This document shows, one piece after another, positions 1-9,681 of a stretch of DNA of 64,000 nucleotides. The notes beneath the pieces were generated by a model. The model was not told the origin of the DNA. It ran no database searches and worked only from the letters and a program-made list of their open reading frames with translations. Both the position numbers and the translations under genes were made by a program. Source of the stretch: Phytophthora hibernalis (taxonomy: Eukaryota > Oomycota > Peronosporomycetes > Peronosporales > Peronosporaceae); NCBI GenBank assembly GCA_012656075.1, contig JAAKBF010000215.1:1-64000 (forward strand), written 5' to 3'. How positions within the stretch are numbered: position 1 is the stretch's first letter; every line of letters begins with the position of its first letter.

Positions 1-116
1 TCCGAGCTCCGTAGCTCACTACGGTGTAGTTCAGGCTCCAGTAATTCCATTTAATCCAAATCCACTTCGAGTTCGTTCATCATATACATATACAAGGCTT
101 ATATTGCGTGAGTCAT

Positions 117-286
117 CTTCGTCTGACGCTACGGGCTGCATAATCCCCGTAGGCAGTTCATCTCGTCACTTCGCCGTAAAACGAGCCTCCGAAGACTTGG
201 TCGTTCAGTAATCAGTGACTTCATTCTGGTACAGTATCATTTTTCGTCTGCTTCTACGGGCTGTACCAACCCCGTAGGCAGTTCAA
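117..286. repeat. Two copies of a 45-bp hairpin-containing repeat in the E1 3' non-coding region
   Basis: Segments 117-162 and 243-286 are imperfect direct repeats. Each holds a perfect 7-bp stem, CTACGGG pairing with CCCGTAG (129-152 and 254-277), followed by a shared GCAGTTCA. They lie 3' of the chromodomain stop in E1. The role is unknown; possibly an RNA structure near the 3' end of the element or part of the start of its LTR. The rest of 1-353 shows no gene. Confidence 0.7.
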
Positions 287-353
287 TCCTCGGTAGCGAT
301 TCGAACTAGTCCTCATCGGCCACCTGAACCATTTGGGTCGTCGTTCGCTGCTG

Positions 354-1989
354 TCAGGTCCGCAGATAGTCGTAAAGCAACCCGCCGCACGACAAGTTCG
401 ATGCTGGTTCCCAGGTAGGCTCGTCATGGCTGATCCACTTCACCTTGAACTCTCTGACAGCGCGGTTACGTGCTCGGTGATTGATCGTCCAGAATCCTCC
501 GTATTCGCCTGCCACTCTGTCAGGCTCCCAGCTATCTTCCGGTAACGCTCCTCGTCAAAATCAATCCTCGTATCCTCGGTCACCTCAGCTGTCAGCCGAC
601 TCCTCGGTCGGTCGCCATATTCGTTCACCGCCTTGAGCCGCGAGACATGCACCACTGGGTAGAACCGATAACCACTCCGATCCGGCAGCTCTAGTTCATA
701 TGCGAACTCTTCAACTTCTTCTTGATCCGGAATGGCCCGTGCCATCGGTGTGCTAGCTTCTTGGTCAATCCTGGTTTCGCGCTCCATGTAGAGCCACACC
801 CTGCTCCCAGGCTTGAATAGACATCGGTGCTTCTTCAGTAGCTTCGGGATGCCCCAGTCTCTTCGCGGTGTGGGTTCGTTCCCGTCGGTTTCCGTCGTTG
901 TCCCCTGCCTTTCGGCATCCAATGGTACCTCTGACCCGTCGCGATTCGGTGCTACTATGTTCTCGCTGTCATTCGCTGGAATCCTCGGTACTGCTGCTGC
1001 TTCACGTCGGTTAAGCGACTCGTTGTGTTCGCGGGCTCTCCGAGCCTTCTCGACCTTCTGGTACTCCATCGCCATTTTCCATGCAATTTCTTGTTGTCAG
1101 TTCACTTCTCGGCGCCATGCTAGCGCATCGGTTTGCCCTCGGGATCCTCGTTTTAGCGACGACGACATTGCTCGCAGCGTAGACCGAGCATCCCACCCAT
1201 GAACGAGGTAGAACGGAGTATCCTTCCGAGCCGTCTGAGAGTTGTTGATAGCGAAGACAAGTCGTTCGGCGATCTCGTCCCAGTCTTGTTGCAACGGGTC
1301 TTCCGCATACACTCGCACTGACTGCATCACGGTCTTGACTGATCGTTCTTGCTGCCCGTTTGCTTGCGGACGATAACTCAACGTGGCCCTCGACCGAGAT
1401 TGCATCATCTCAGCAAATGCTTGGAAAACCTCACTCATGAACCGAGGGTCTCGGTCATGGCGAATCATCGTTGGCGCCCGAACCTTCGGTAGACACACTC
1501 TTCGAACGCCTGAGCAACTTTTAATGCGGTAGTATCTGACATGGCCTTCCCCATAACGAATCCTGTGAACGAGCATTGAAACAGTAGCAGCGCGGTATTC
1601 CCTCGCCGAGATTTCGGCAATGGTATGACGAAATCCATCGACACCAGCTGGAATGGTCTCTCGACTAGTACATTCCCAGGAGAGTACCCTCTGAGCTGCG
1701 GTCGACTTTTGCTCGAGCTGCAGTCTGGGCAGGACCGCACATGCCGCTCAACGTCTGCGTACAGTCCGATCCAATAATAATCCATTTTCGCTCGGTGGTA
1801 TGTTCGACCGATGCCTTGGTGGCCACCTTCTAACGAGTCGTGGCAGCTCTGTAATACTTCCTGAATCATCGTTGTGGTACCACCAGTCGCATCTTGGTCT
1901 CTCTTGGTTTTCGTTACTCCACCGACGGTTCGCTCCGATAATATACAGCACCGTCCTCGCTTAGCGCAAACTTGTCGGCCATTTTCCAT
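354..1989 (-). pseudogene. E1 integrase with C-terminal chromodomain, frameshifted
   Basis: The integrase inserts retrotransposon cDNA into chromosomes. The zinc-binding H-H-C-C part is visible at the start (HDSLEGGH then CPDC, about 1680-1870). The catalytic core follows with D in MDFVIPLPKS, D in HDRDPRF and E in PQANGQQER, so the D,D,E triad is present but spread over two frames (1465-1989 and 1097-1576). The C-terminal part (440-1075) ends near HVSRLKAV. A frameshift at about 541-548 then moves the reading into another frame, where a chromodomain core is readable (FKVKWISHDEPTWEP), ending at a TGA at 354-356. Chromodomains in such elements are thought to steer integration to marked chromatin. 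At least two frameshifts break the gene. Confidence 0.85.
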
Positions 1990-2230
1990 GCATCTCTCGC
2001 TGTGTAACTCAGGCTAGCTTCCTCGCCTCGGAGAACGGCCTTGAGGTTTGCCCACCTCAGCTCCTCGTCCTGGGCAGCGGAGATCCTTCGTCTTCGCTCT
2101 TCTTGAATGGTTACCGGGTCGACATCGTTTGCATTTGGTGCTCTGACGCTTGCCTCGGTCGTTGGTAGCTCGATTTCTGCTTCGTTCTGAGTCTCTGAGG
2201 CTACCTCATGCTTCGTCTCGTCGTGTTACG

Positions 2231-3120
2231 TCATCCTGGCCCATCACCGAGGGCTCGCTCGCAAACCGGACACGCTTCTTCTGTGCTCTCGCTTGTCGAC
2301 GGGTCGTGACGGTTATGTAATCCGGCACATCCCTCACAAAATCGAAAAAGATTTGTTGGGGTGGCGGGCCACACGAGTCCTGTAGGTTGACCGACGCTCT
2401 CTCGTCGGTGGCCTTCACCGAGTGTTGGCGTGGCGACCTCCGGCGAAGGCTCGTAGATGACTTCGTCGATTCGGTTGAGCTCGATTAACTCTGTTTTCCT
2501 GGTTTCGGCTGAAACCACGCTGGACTGTTTGCTGTTGAGAGCCTCTGTAGCTAACGAGTCTGCAGCTGCATTGAACTCTCGGATCACGTGGAGATATTTC
2601 ACCGACCGAAGCTTGGCTGTGAGTTCTCGGTGGTGGTTGAGTTGGGCCATCAGAGTTTCCTTCCGACAGGCCATCACCCCTAGGGACTGCTGGATTGCGA
2701 GTCTCGAGTCTCCCACAATTAAATCCTCGGTGCCGTGCTCCAGCGCTGTCAAGACACCATTGTTCATACCTGCGTACTCAGCGAGGTTTACTGTGGTGGT
2801 CTCGAGATAAGCACTGCAGCCGTCACTACCGTCCATTCTGGTAATTTCCATAATATCCATGAGCAACTACCATACCCGCCATTCTTCTCCGTCTTGGCTG
2901 AGCCATCAAAAGACATCACCACGCCATTGTAAGTCCTCGGTAGGCTTGCGTAAAGCAAGTGTGGGTCCATTCGAGCAGTCGGCGATCCTCGTGACGGTGG
3001 TGTCACCGGGGCTGAGTCTTCGAGTTCAACAAAGCTGGTAAGCCCAGCTTGTAGTAGCTGAGCAAAAGCACAATCGCGTTCCTTGACTCGGTTGACCTTC
3101 AGGTGCCACGGGGACAACAT
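2231..3120 (-). pseudogene. E1 second RNase H domain (archaeal/plant-like type)
   Basis: Between the gypsy RNase H and integrase lies a second RNase H fold. Its four expected acidic positions are readable: D in MSFDGSAK (about 2900), E in LAEYAGM (about 2775), D in IVGDSRL (about 2710) and D in NAAADSLA (about 2555). A frameshift near 2835 separates the first from the other three. This extra RNase H, distinct from the one fused to reverse transcriptase, is known from oomycete and plant gypsy elements and is thought to have been acquired independently. The stretch 1990-2230 downstream is the acidic linker to integrase. Confidence 0.8.
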
Positions 3121-4760
3121 GACCCGAAGTGGGTCGTACGACCGAACAATGTCTTCGACTTATGCACCCACTCCAGTGTCGAGAACCGAGTGTAGACATG
3201 GATAGTCCGTCCGACCAGCTGGGTGTAACACACTTTCAACAGTAACAACAAGGCCAACACCTCCTTCTCGGCCGGGTGGTAATTCATCTCTGCGTCCTTC
3301 AGTACACGGCCGCAGAACCGCACAGGGTGTAACTTGTCGTCATGATACTGCATCAGAGTGGAACTCAGAGCCCACTCGTTAGCAAATAACGTCACGTGCA
3401 CCTCTTTGGCTCGGTCGAAGTGCGTAGTATCGGCGGTCTGCCACCTTCTGTTGTAGCACCGCGAAGCTTCGGTGACCGCGGATGAGTTCCTGCCGGTGTA
3501 AAATCCTCATCCTTGAGTTGGTACAGGGCGGCCCCGTAGACTGCAAAGTCTTGGATGAATCTGCTGTAATAGTTCAACGCACCGAGGAATGACTGCATTC
3601 TTTCTTCGATGACGGGAACGGCAGCTCCGTCACTATCTTCAACTTCTTGGATCGGCCTGAATGCCGTCGACCGACACTTCATGCGACAGGAAATCCACTC
3701 GGCCTTATTTGACACTCACCAAACCGTTGAAGCACGAAGTCCAGGGTGGCTAGACAAGAGTCAAAAGTCTCGGAGCCGAAACAAATATCGTCCACGAACG
3801 ACCGCCGATCGAACACTGGCACCAACGAGGATTCATCTGCTTCCCTGTGGAGAACATATCCGCTACAGGGCTGTTCACCAGTTGGGTCACAGCGTCGAGC
3901 GTCACCGAGGACTCGCGGTCGGCCTCGAACTTGGTCGGAAAAGCTGTCGAAACCTCGGACAGTCGTGCAGAACCGTCGGTCACCCCTGTTCTACAGCTTC
4001 AGCGGCTGTCTCAGCGGACCGCATCAACTCAGAGAACTGGTTCCAACCACCCTTGGGCTGAACGAACCCCCATAGAGCATTGTCGATCATTCGTTGGTAT
4101 ATCATCGGTGCGTTCTTCAGGCCAAACGGCATACGCAGCCACTCAAATGGCCGAGTGCACAAACGAAGGCCGAGATTTTCCGAGCTCTCATCGTCATCAT
4201 TATTGCCCAAAATCCGCTAGCTGCATCTAAAGAGCAGAACCACAGGTAGGCTTCTAGGTCCGTTAACAAATCATCGACCAGCGGCATGGCATACTCCATG
4301 ATCGCGGTGATTGCATTCACCATCTTGTAATCAATGCACAGGCGAATATCAACGCCGTTCTTCTTCAGCACGATCACAATCGGGGATGCCCAAGGGCTGT
4401 CCGAGAACGCCACCAACCGAGCTTTCAACAAGCCTTTCAGTAACTCGTATAACTTCTTCAGGTGCTTAGCGGTGTACGCCGAGCCCTCTGTTTAATCGGA
4501 GGGTGCCACTGTACATCGATATCGCATACCACGCCATAGGCTGGCGGTGGCAGAGCGTTTCCGCTCGAAATCATGATCTGTTCATGCTTCTGTAACACGT
4601 TGATCAATGCTCGTTGTTGCTCGGACGTGGCCTTCGGGTTCGCTACGTTGGGTCCTGTATAATCCAAAACCGTCTCCGAGGCTTCGGTCAGGTCAGGCAG
4701 GAATGCCAACTCATGTGCGTAATCGGTCAACTCGATTTCGTTTGCCACATGCTCGGCCAC
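3099..4760 (-). pseudogene. E1 reverse transcriptase and gypsy RNase H, multiply frameshifted
   Basis: The pre-RT linker (4458-4760, GVVCDIDVQ) leads into the fingers (4117-4431: SPWASPIVIVLKKNG, CIDYKMVN). Then come the palm segment FEWLRMPFGLKNAP (3980-4210), a catalytic FVDD box readable at about 3785-3800, the thumb/connection QSFLGALNYYSRF (3392-3715) and RNase H (3099-3401: NYHPAEKEVLALL). Both catalytic aspartates of the FVDD box survive. Successive motifs lie in different frames, so at least four indels interrupt the domain. Together these parts would copy element RNA into DNA and degrade the RNA strand. Confidence 0.85.
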
Positions 4761-4887
4761 ACCGCCGAGAGCATCGTCAATGTCGACAGCGGCGCCAGCG
4801 AAACGCCAGTCGTAAGCGCTACAAACACCGACTCCAGACGTGCCTCCGAATCTTCGGTGACCACGGATTCCGGTGCCTCGCCGGTAA

Positions 4888-6290
4888 TTACCTCGCCGTC
4901 ACCCTGTCCGAGGATTCGGACGTGGTTGAATCCTCACATTCCTCGGTTTCAATGTCCATAGCCATCCTGTCCGAGGTTACCAGAGTAACGGTTACTGTCG
5001 GATGGTCGCACCCACTCGGCTGTGCGTGGCACTCTTCAACGCTCTGTAGACGATCCACCCGATGCCCATCTTGGTGCGCTATCGGTCGGGAAAGAATCTT
5101 CCGAGGCGTCGGATATTCTCGCCGCTCGACTGCTGGTGGTTGACTGGCTAACCACTGCTCGTACAGTTTGCTTTCACGCTTCAGTAATGTGTCATCCCGA
5201 CACTCAGCGTACGCCAGCACTTGCCATTCGTCGTACTTCGCCGATCGTAGCCGGGTGTAGCCACGCCCTTGCGGGAGATCGCCACGTGGTACCCATAATA
5301 CCACCGACTCGTGGTTTGTACAGTGAGCAACTCTCGGTGACACATTAGTCAGCCGGATAATCGCTGGTTGTCCCCGCTGAAACCTCGTCACTGTCGGCAC
5401 GAGATTCCCAATCCGGCGAATCCACACCTCGTGGGTGTTCAGAGGTGGACGTCGTCGAGGTAACTTGAACTCGTGCCACTCTCGTCCGGCGACTGACAAA
5501 TCCTCGGTCGGGCCACCGGCCACTTGTAGACCGTATACCGGAGCGTCATCCGCGTTCTGGGATTTCACCAGGGGGACCATAACCGGTAACCGGGCCGTAC
5601 CATGGAACAAGTCTAACCGCACTCCGGCTGGTATCATGAAGTCCGTTCCGAGGACTACATCGACTCCGGCGCTATGATCCATAATCCACAACTCGAATTC
5701 ATACACTCGCTCCCACCCGAGGGTGATCTTAACGAGTGCTCGGCGGCGCGTCTCCATCACCCCTGGATTGATTCCTCTAACCTCCAGACTGCGACCGTGG
5801 TCCGATACTTCCCGCACGCGTAGTCTCTTCGCATAGGAAGCCGAGATCACGCTCACATTCGCTCCAGTGTCGAGCAGAATCCTCGTTCGCGCGTCATCCA
5901 CTGCCCCGTTTACCATGGCACGCAATCGCTTCCTCTTGTCGTAGCGTTGGGACGACCACCACCCCATCCTCTCACCAGACAACAACTTGATTGCCTGGCC
6001 GAGACTTCGGGGCTCACGCTCGGTCACAGCCATACTTGCGATTGAAGCCTCGGTAACCGTACCAGCAGCTTTCTCCACACATTCCACATTCACTTCACTC
6101 TCACCGAGGCTTGCGCCTCTCTCTTCTCCATTTTCCGTCGATTTCACATAATCCATATTCAAGTCATCAGGCCGTTTGCACGAACCCGTGAACGCAAACA
6201 AATAGTCGGCGTCCAGCGCAGGTTCGGCTAACTGTGGCAGCCCGATTGGGACCAACCCAGTTTCAGTTGGAGGGCTGCCTAGTTTAAATG
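4888..6290 (-). CDS. E1 pol N-terminal region with retroviral-type aspartic protease
   Basis: A long uninterrupted frame (about 470 codons from the slippery site at 6282-6288). It contains the aspartic-protease signature LLDTGANVSVIS at about 5860-5890, followed by the expected second half (VDVVLGTDFMIPAGVRLDL). The enzyme would cleave the gag-pol polyprotein as a homodimer. There is no need for an ATG of its own, because the frame is entered by a -1 shift from gag at TTTAAAC. The sequence just after the shift (KLGSPPTETG) resembles that after the shift in E5 (KLLSPLDGD), which supports this entry. The frame breaks before the RT linker at about 4880. Part of the open frame upstream of 6290 is only the shadow of gag. 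Confidence 0.8.
6279..6290 (-). other. -1 ribosomal frameshift site at the E1 gag/pol junction
   Basis: In the gag frame the codons are CAT TTA AAC TAG, so the heptamer T TTA AAC (6288-6282) sits directly on the gag stop (6281-6279). A one-base backward slip reads TTT AAA CTA GGC and enters the protease frame. TTTAAAC is the classical X XXY YYZ slippery type used by nidoviruses and several retroelements. No pseudoknot was modelled; downstream structure would be expected within about 10 bases. Confidence 0.75.
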
Positions 6291-8700
6291 ACTCCCATAG
6301 ACCAATTCTTGAAGTTCTGGCGAGAGGTCTTTCTTCTCCACCTTCGCCTTCAGAAGAGACGCCAGCTCGTTGAATGCTTCGCATCTTCCCGCATCGTGGA
6401 CTTGCTTGCACATCTTGCACCTCTTGAAACAATAGTGTGCAGAATGTGTGAGTCACCACAGGCGGCACACGGGCCATATTGTCGGCGACCATCACGTCCG
6501 CCTGGCCTCGGTTGTCTCGGTCGTGCGGGTATTGGTTATTCCCAACCCTCGCCGGCGGTTGTCAGCCCGAGCGAACGTTCCCTCGGCGGCGTGGCGACGC
6601 TCTGAATCATTCGCGGCAGCCACATGACCGTGGTCTTCATCCGACGCATATTCGTCGTCCGAGTACCTATCCGAGCCTCGGTCGCCATTGCTAGGGTAGT
6701 ACTCCGGGTCGTAACCCTCGGTATCATCATAACCCCCACTCGATGTCTCTGCAGGTTCTCCTCGCGGGTCGACCGAGCCGTCCACCTTCAACGCAGCGAC
6801 CATGTCTGTCAGTGCTTCAGCTAGAGTGACCCTCGGTCGGTATGGACGATCATCTCGACGTCGGTTGTCATCCCGATCCGATCTTCCCGACGACGACCAT
6901 CATCTCGGTCATCCCGATACCGATCTTCCCGACGACCATCATCTCGGTCACGCCGGTAGGTGTTCCGCGAATCCTCGACGCGTCCATCGTCACGGCGACG
7001 ACTATCATCCTGGCCTTTGGGGCGTCGCACCGAGGACTCGCGTCCCTTTTCCGCTCGCGGCGTCGGAGGATATCGTTTATCATGTCTTCCAGGTCGTGAA
7101 TATTCTTGACTCGCACGTGACACAGACGCTCTTCCAAGGCTCGGTCTTCGCACGTATCGAGAAAGTGTTCAACATGATCCTTCAGCCGTGCTCAAATTGT
7201 ACCCCGGCATTCCATTGAGCCGGTTCAGATAGTCGCAAACATGCTCCTTCTCTTCACGCCTCGCCGAGTAGTACCGTGCTTTCGCCGATTGATTAAATCG
7301 GGAACAGTAGTACTTGATGAACGCATCACTCAACAATTTCCACGTTCGTCTCGTCTTCCGCGGGAGTTGTCGGTACCAATGCAGGGCGCCATCTTGGAGG
7401 CTCAGCTCGAACGCCATACACCATTCATTCGGTGGCGTGTGCGTTCCCTTCATCTCGTAGATGAAGGCTCGGAGCCATTGCATTGACTTCTCGCTCTTGT
7501 CTCGGAGGCCGAGATAGGGTTTGATGTTGCCCAACGGGAGGTGCGTGGCGATTTCAAGCCTCGGTGTGGAACTCTCGTTCTCCATCGAGCTGAGCTCTCG
7601 GATTTGGCGTGCCCATTCTCCAGTCACGTCACCCCTTGGTCTTCCACGTCGAACGAGTCGTCGTCCGAGGAGTCGTCGTGCGTATCGAAGCGTCGGTTCG
7701 TCGTCCGACCTATACTTCGGCCCGCCGTCGGAGCGGTCCGTGTACTCTCAACTTTTGCCAGCCGCTCGGTACGGTCCGCTGACCGAGGCGTTACCATGTG
7801 CGAATCTTGAAATGCGCCGAGAACACACCCGTCCCGACCAACTTCTCTGGCTGACGCCCAGGAGTTGTCGGTAGCGGGATTCTCGATGGATCCAGCTCCT
7901 CGGTCGTGCGTGGGAGGCTCGTCCGACGGTTGGAGCCCGGCTCAGGCACACCGAAAACCGTCCGAAGCTTCTGCTTCCACTTGCGCAATGAAAGCGCGGC
8001 TTCTTCGATCGACCAACCTTGAAGGTCGGCCTCGGTGGGGAGCGCTTGAGGCTCGCAGCCCATAGCGCGGAACAGTTGACCGTGTCCTCGGCCACCTGCT
8101 GGATGCTCCACGATTCCACTGGGACAACCAATTCTGAGAGTTCCATCCACACAGCTTGTCGAATTGATTTTGGCGCAAAGGCCCGCATCCACTTGCTCTT
8201 CGTCATCATCACCTCCATGCATCTTCCCAAAACCTTGTTGGCAGTCGGAGTGTCCCCATTAACTGGAGGCCGACTGCCGGTCGACCGAGAACTCGCGTCC
8301 TCGGTCATCGTCAGCGATCGGAGATCGCCGAGTCCATCTTCGTTGTCTTCGTGAGCTGGTTCAGGACCAGCCACTTCGTCCAACTCCTCGGTGAGGTTTC
8401 GCGCGAGCGACCTCACCCCTCCGCTACGTCCTGCTGAGACGGTAGCGGCTTCCGAAACCTCGGACATCGCTGTCGCTTCTTCCAGGTATTCGTCTTCGTC
8501 ATCTTCTTTGGCTTCAGAGTATTCCATCCGCTCGTCGAACCTGTCCGAACGCTCGTTGATCGACTCCAAAGTACTTGTAGTCGCGAGTGTTGGACCGGTA
8601 CCACCGAGTCCTCGGTGCGCCCTCCGCTCGACTTCATCGGCGTTTCTGGTACCGCTGACTTCGCTCCTCTCGCCATCTTCACTCTTCTTCTTCTTGTCTT
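6279..8700 (-). pseudogene. E1 gag: acidic N-terminus, capsid core, R/D repeat, zinc knuckle
   Basis: The N-terminal part (about 7750-8700) is rich in Glu, Asp and Ser. Next comes a segment reading RAMGCEPQALPTE (near 8050) in a different frame. The retrotransposon-gag core is at 7169-7627 (ALHWYRQLPRKTRRTW, then AFIKYYCSRF). A mixed-charge tandem repeat rich in Arg and Asp (RDDGRREDRYRDD) is encoded at 6821-7153. The end is a Cys/His motif (CFKRCKMCKQVHDAGRC, about 6370-6420) and GSHLN at the TAG at 6279. Gag packages the element RNA in particles. Several frameshifts disrupt it and the true start codon is not resolved; the open frame extends back into the LTR without a convincing ATG. Confidence 0.8.
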
Positions 8701-8762
8701 CTCTCGGATGCTCGTTAGAGTAAGAACCTATATACAACCAAGACACACAGAAAGTCACTCCC

Positions 8763-8782
8763 AATCCCGGGTCGCGGCACCA
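8763..8782 (-). other. E1 primer-binding site
   Basis: Two bases after the LTR end (CGACA) the minus strand reads TGGTGCCGCGACCCGGGATT. It begins with TGG, the complement of a tRNA CCA end, and its complement resembles a T-arm plus acceptor strand. E3 has a comparable TGG-led sequence at the same place. The tRNA species was not identified. Confidence 0.6.
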
Positions 8783-8784
8783 GT

Positions 8785-9670
8785 TGTCGTGTAGGATCAC
8801 GCAGAAATTCTCACTACCAAATGGTATGAGTCCCACCAACAACACTCGCCTCCCCTTGTCAGGTCAACGAGCGTTGGGTCAAACCTGAAGACCAGGAACG
8901 ATCCCTTACACCGGGTTGGACGTGAACCCTCTGTACACCTAGGTTGTATTAGGCCAACCCAATAACCTGCACCACTAGCCACGAGCGTGGGCTAGTATGC
9001 AATATTGCGCTTTCGCGCGAACCCCCGCAGTCCCTCAGAAGGAAGGGTACCGACTGTCGAGCCTAATACGGGTTTGACAAGGTAAAACATCGGCGGGTAG
9101 TAAAATATGTATGGAACACTCGGTTTCACTTTAATATATGCGAACGACGCTTCTCGTCGCTCCCAACACTCGGCCACTGTAATCTCTTGAGTGACCAGCA
9201 ACAAACCGTCGGTTCAATGTACCTTGGGCTTGCTGACAGGCATCCCACAAGTCGAGCGTATCCAGACCCTAAGATAAGCTAGCTAGACTTACCGAAGACG
9301 GACTTGACCCTTGGTGACTTGGGGGAAGACTGCTGATTATTTCTGTTGATATATGCCTCTGAGAGCCTCTGTAGTCAATCCGATAGCTAGTCCTATATCT
9401 AAATACAAATATCCTGTGTGAACCGATCCCCGTATGTGATCCTGTACCCGGTTCTACAAGTCCGAGGGTACGAAACTGAAATGGGCACAAACGAGGGTTC
9501 GTACTCGGCCGGATATTTATTATACCCGACCGAGGCCTCGGTCACTAAACTATCGTGGTCACTGTGGCGCGGGGAATGTAATCCGCCAATCAGGGCACGC
9601 CGGCCACATTCCTTCAGCAAGGGCAACCTTGCCGACTGGCGACCGAGCGCCTCCAAAACCCAACACCACA
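8785..9670 (-). repeat. E1 5' LTR (about 886 bp)
   Basis: Bounded on the minus strand by TGTGGTGTTGG (from 9670) and ACGACA (ending 8785), i.e. TG...CA ends, with the primer-binding site immediately inside. The upper boundary is inferred from the TG and from the piggyBac homology that starts at about 9682; there is no second LTR in the window to align. It contains CTCGGT at about 9123 and 9537. It should hold the promoter and RNA start, but no TATA box was assigned. Confidence 0.55.
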
Positions 9671-9681
9671 CTCCGTGAGAT

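Larger units (their letters stand above)
1..9670 (-). mobile_element. Ty3/gypsy LTR retrotransposon E1, 3' LTR outside the window
   Basis: Reading right to left on the minus strand, the order is 5' LTR (8785-9670), primer-binding site, gag with zinc knuckle, aspartic protease, reverse transcriptase, gypsy RNase H, a second RNase H, integrase and chromodomain, then about 350 bases of non-coding DNA to the window edge. Dual RNase H plus chromodomain is known from oomycete gypsy groups (published as Chronos/Archon); placement in either is my inference. Nearly every module has frameshifts, so the copy cannot be active as it stands, although key catalytic motifs survive. The word CTCGGT recurs about thirty times on the plus strand, in LTR, coding and spacer DNA alike. 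The 5' LTR abuts the coding region of a piggyBac transposase, so E1 probably inserted into that element. Confidence 0.9.

Noticed and set aside
117..286. CRISPR-like array from spaced repeats
   Set aside because: Only two imperfect copies, in a eukaryotic retroelement; no array structure or Cas genes.
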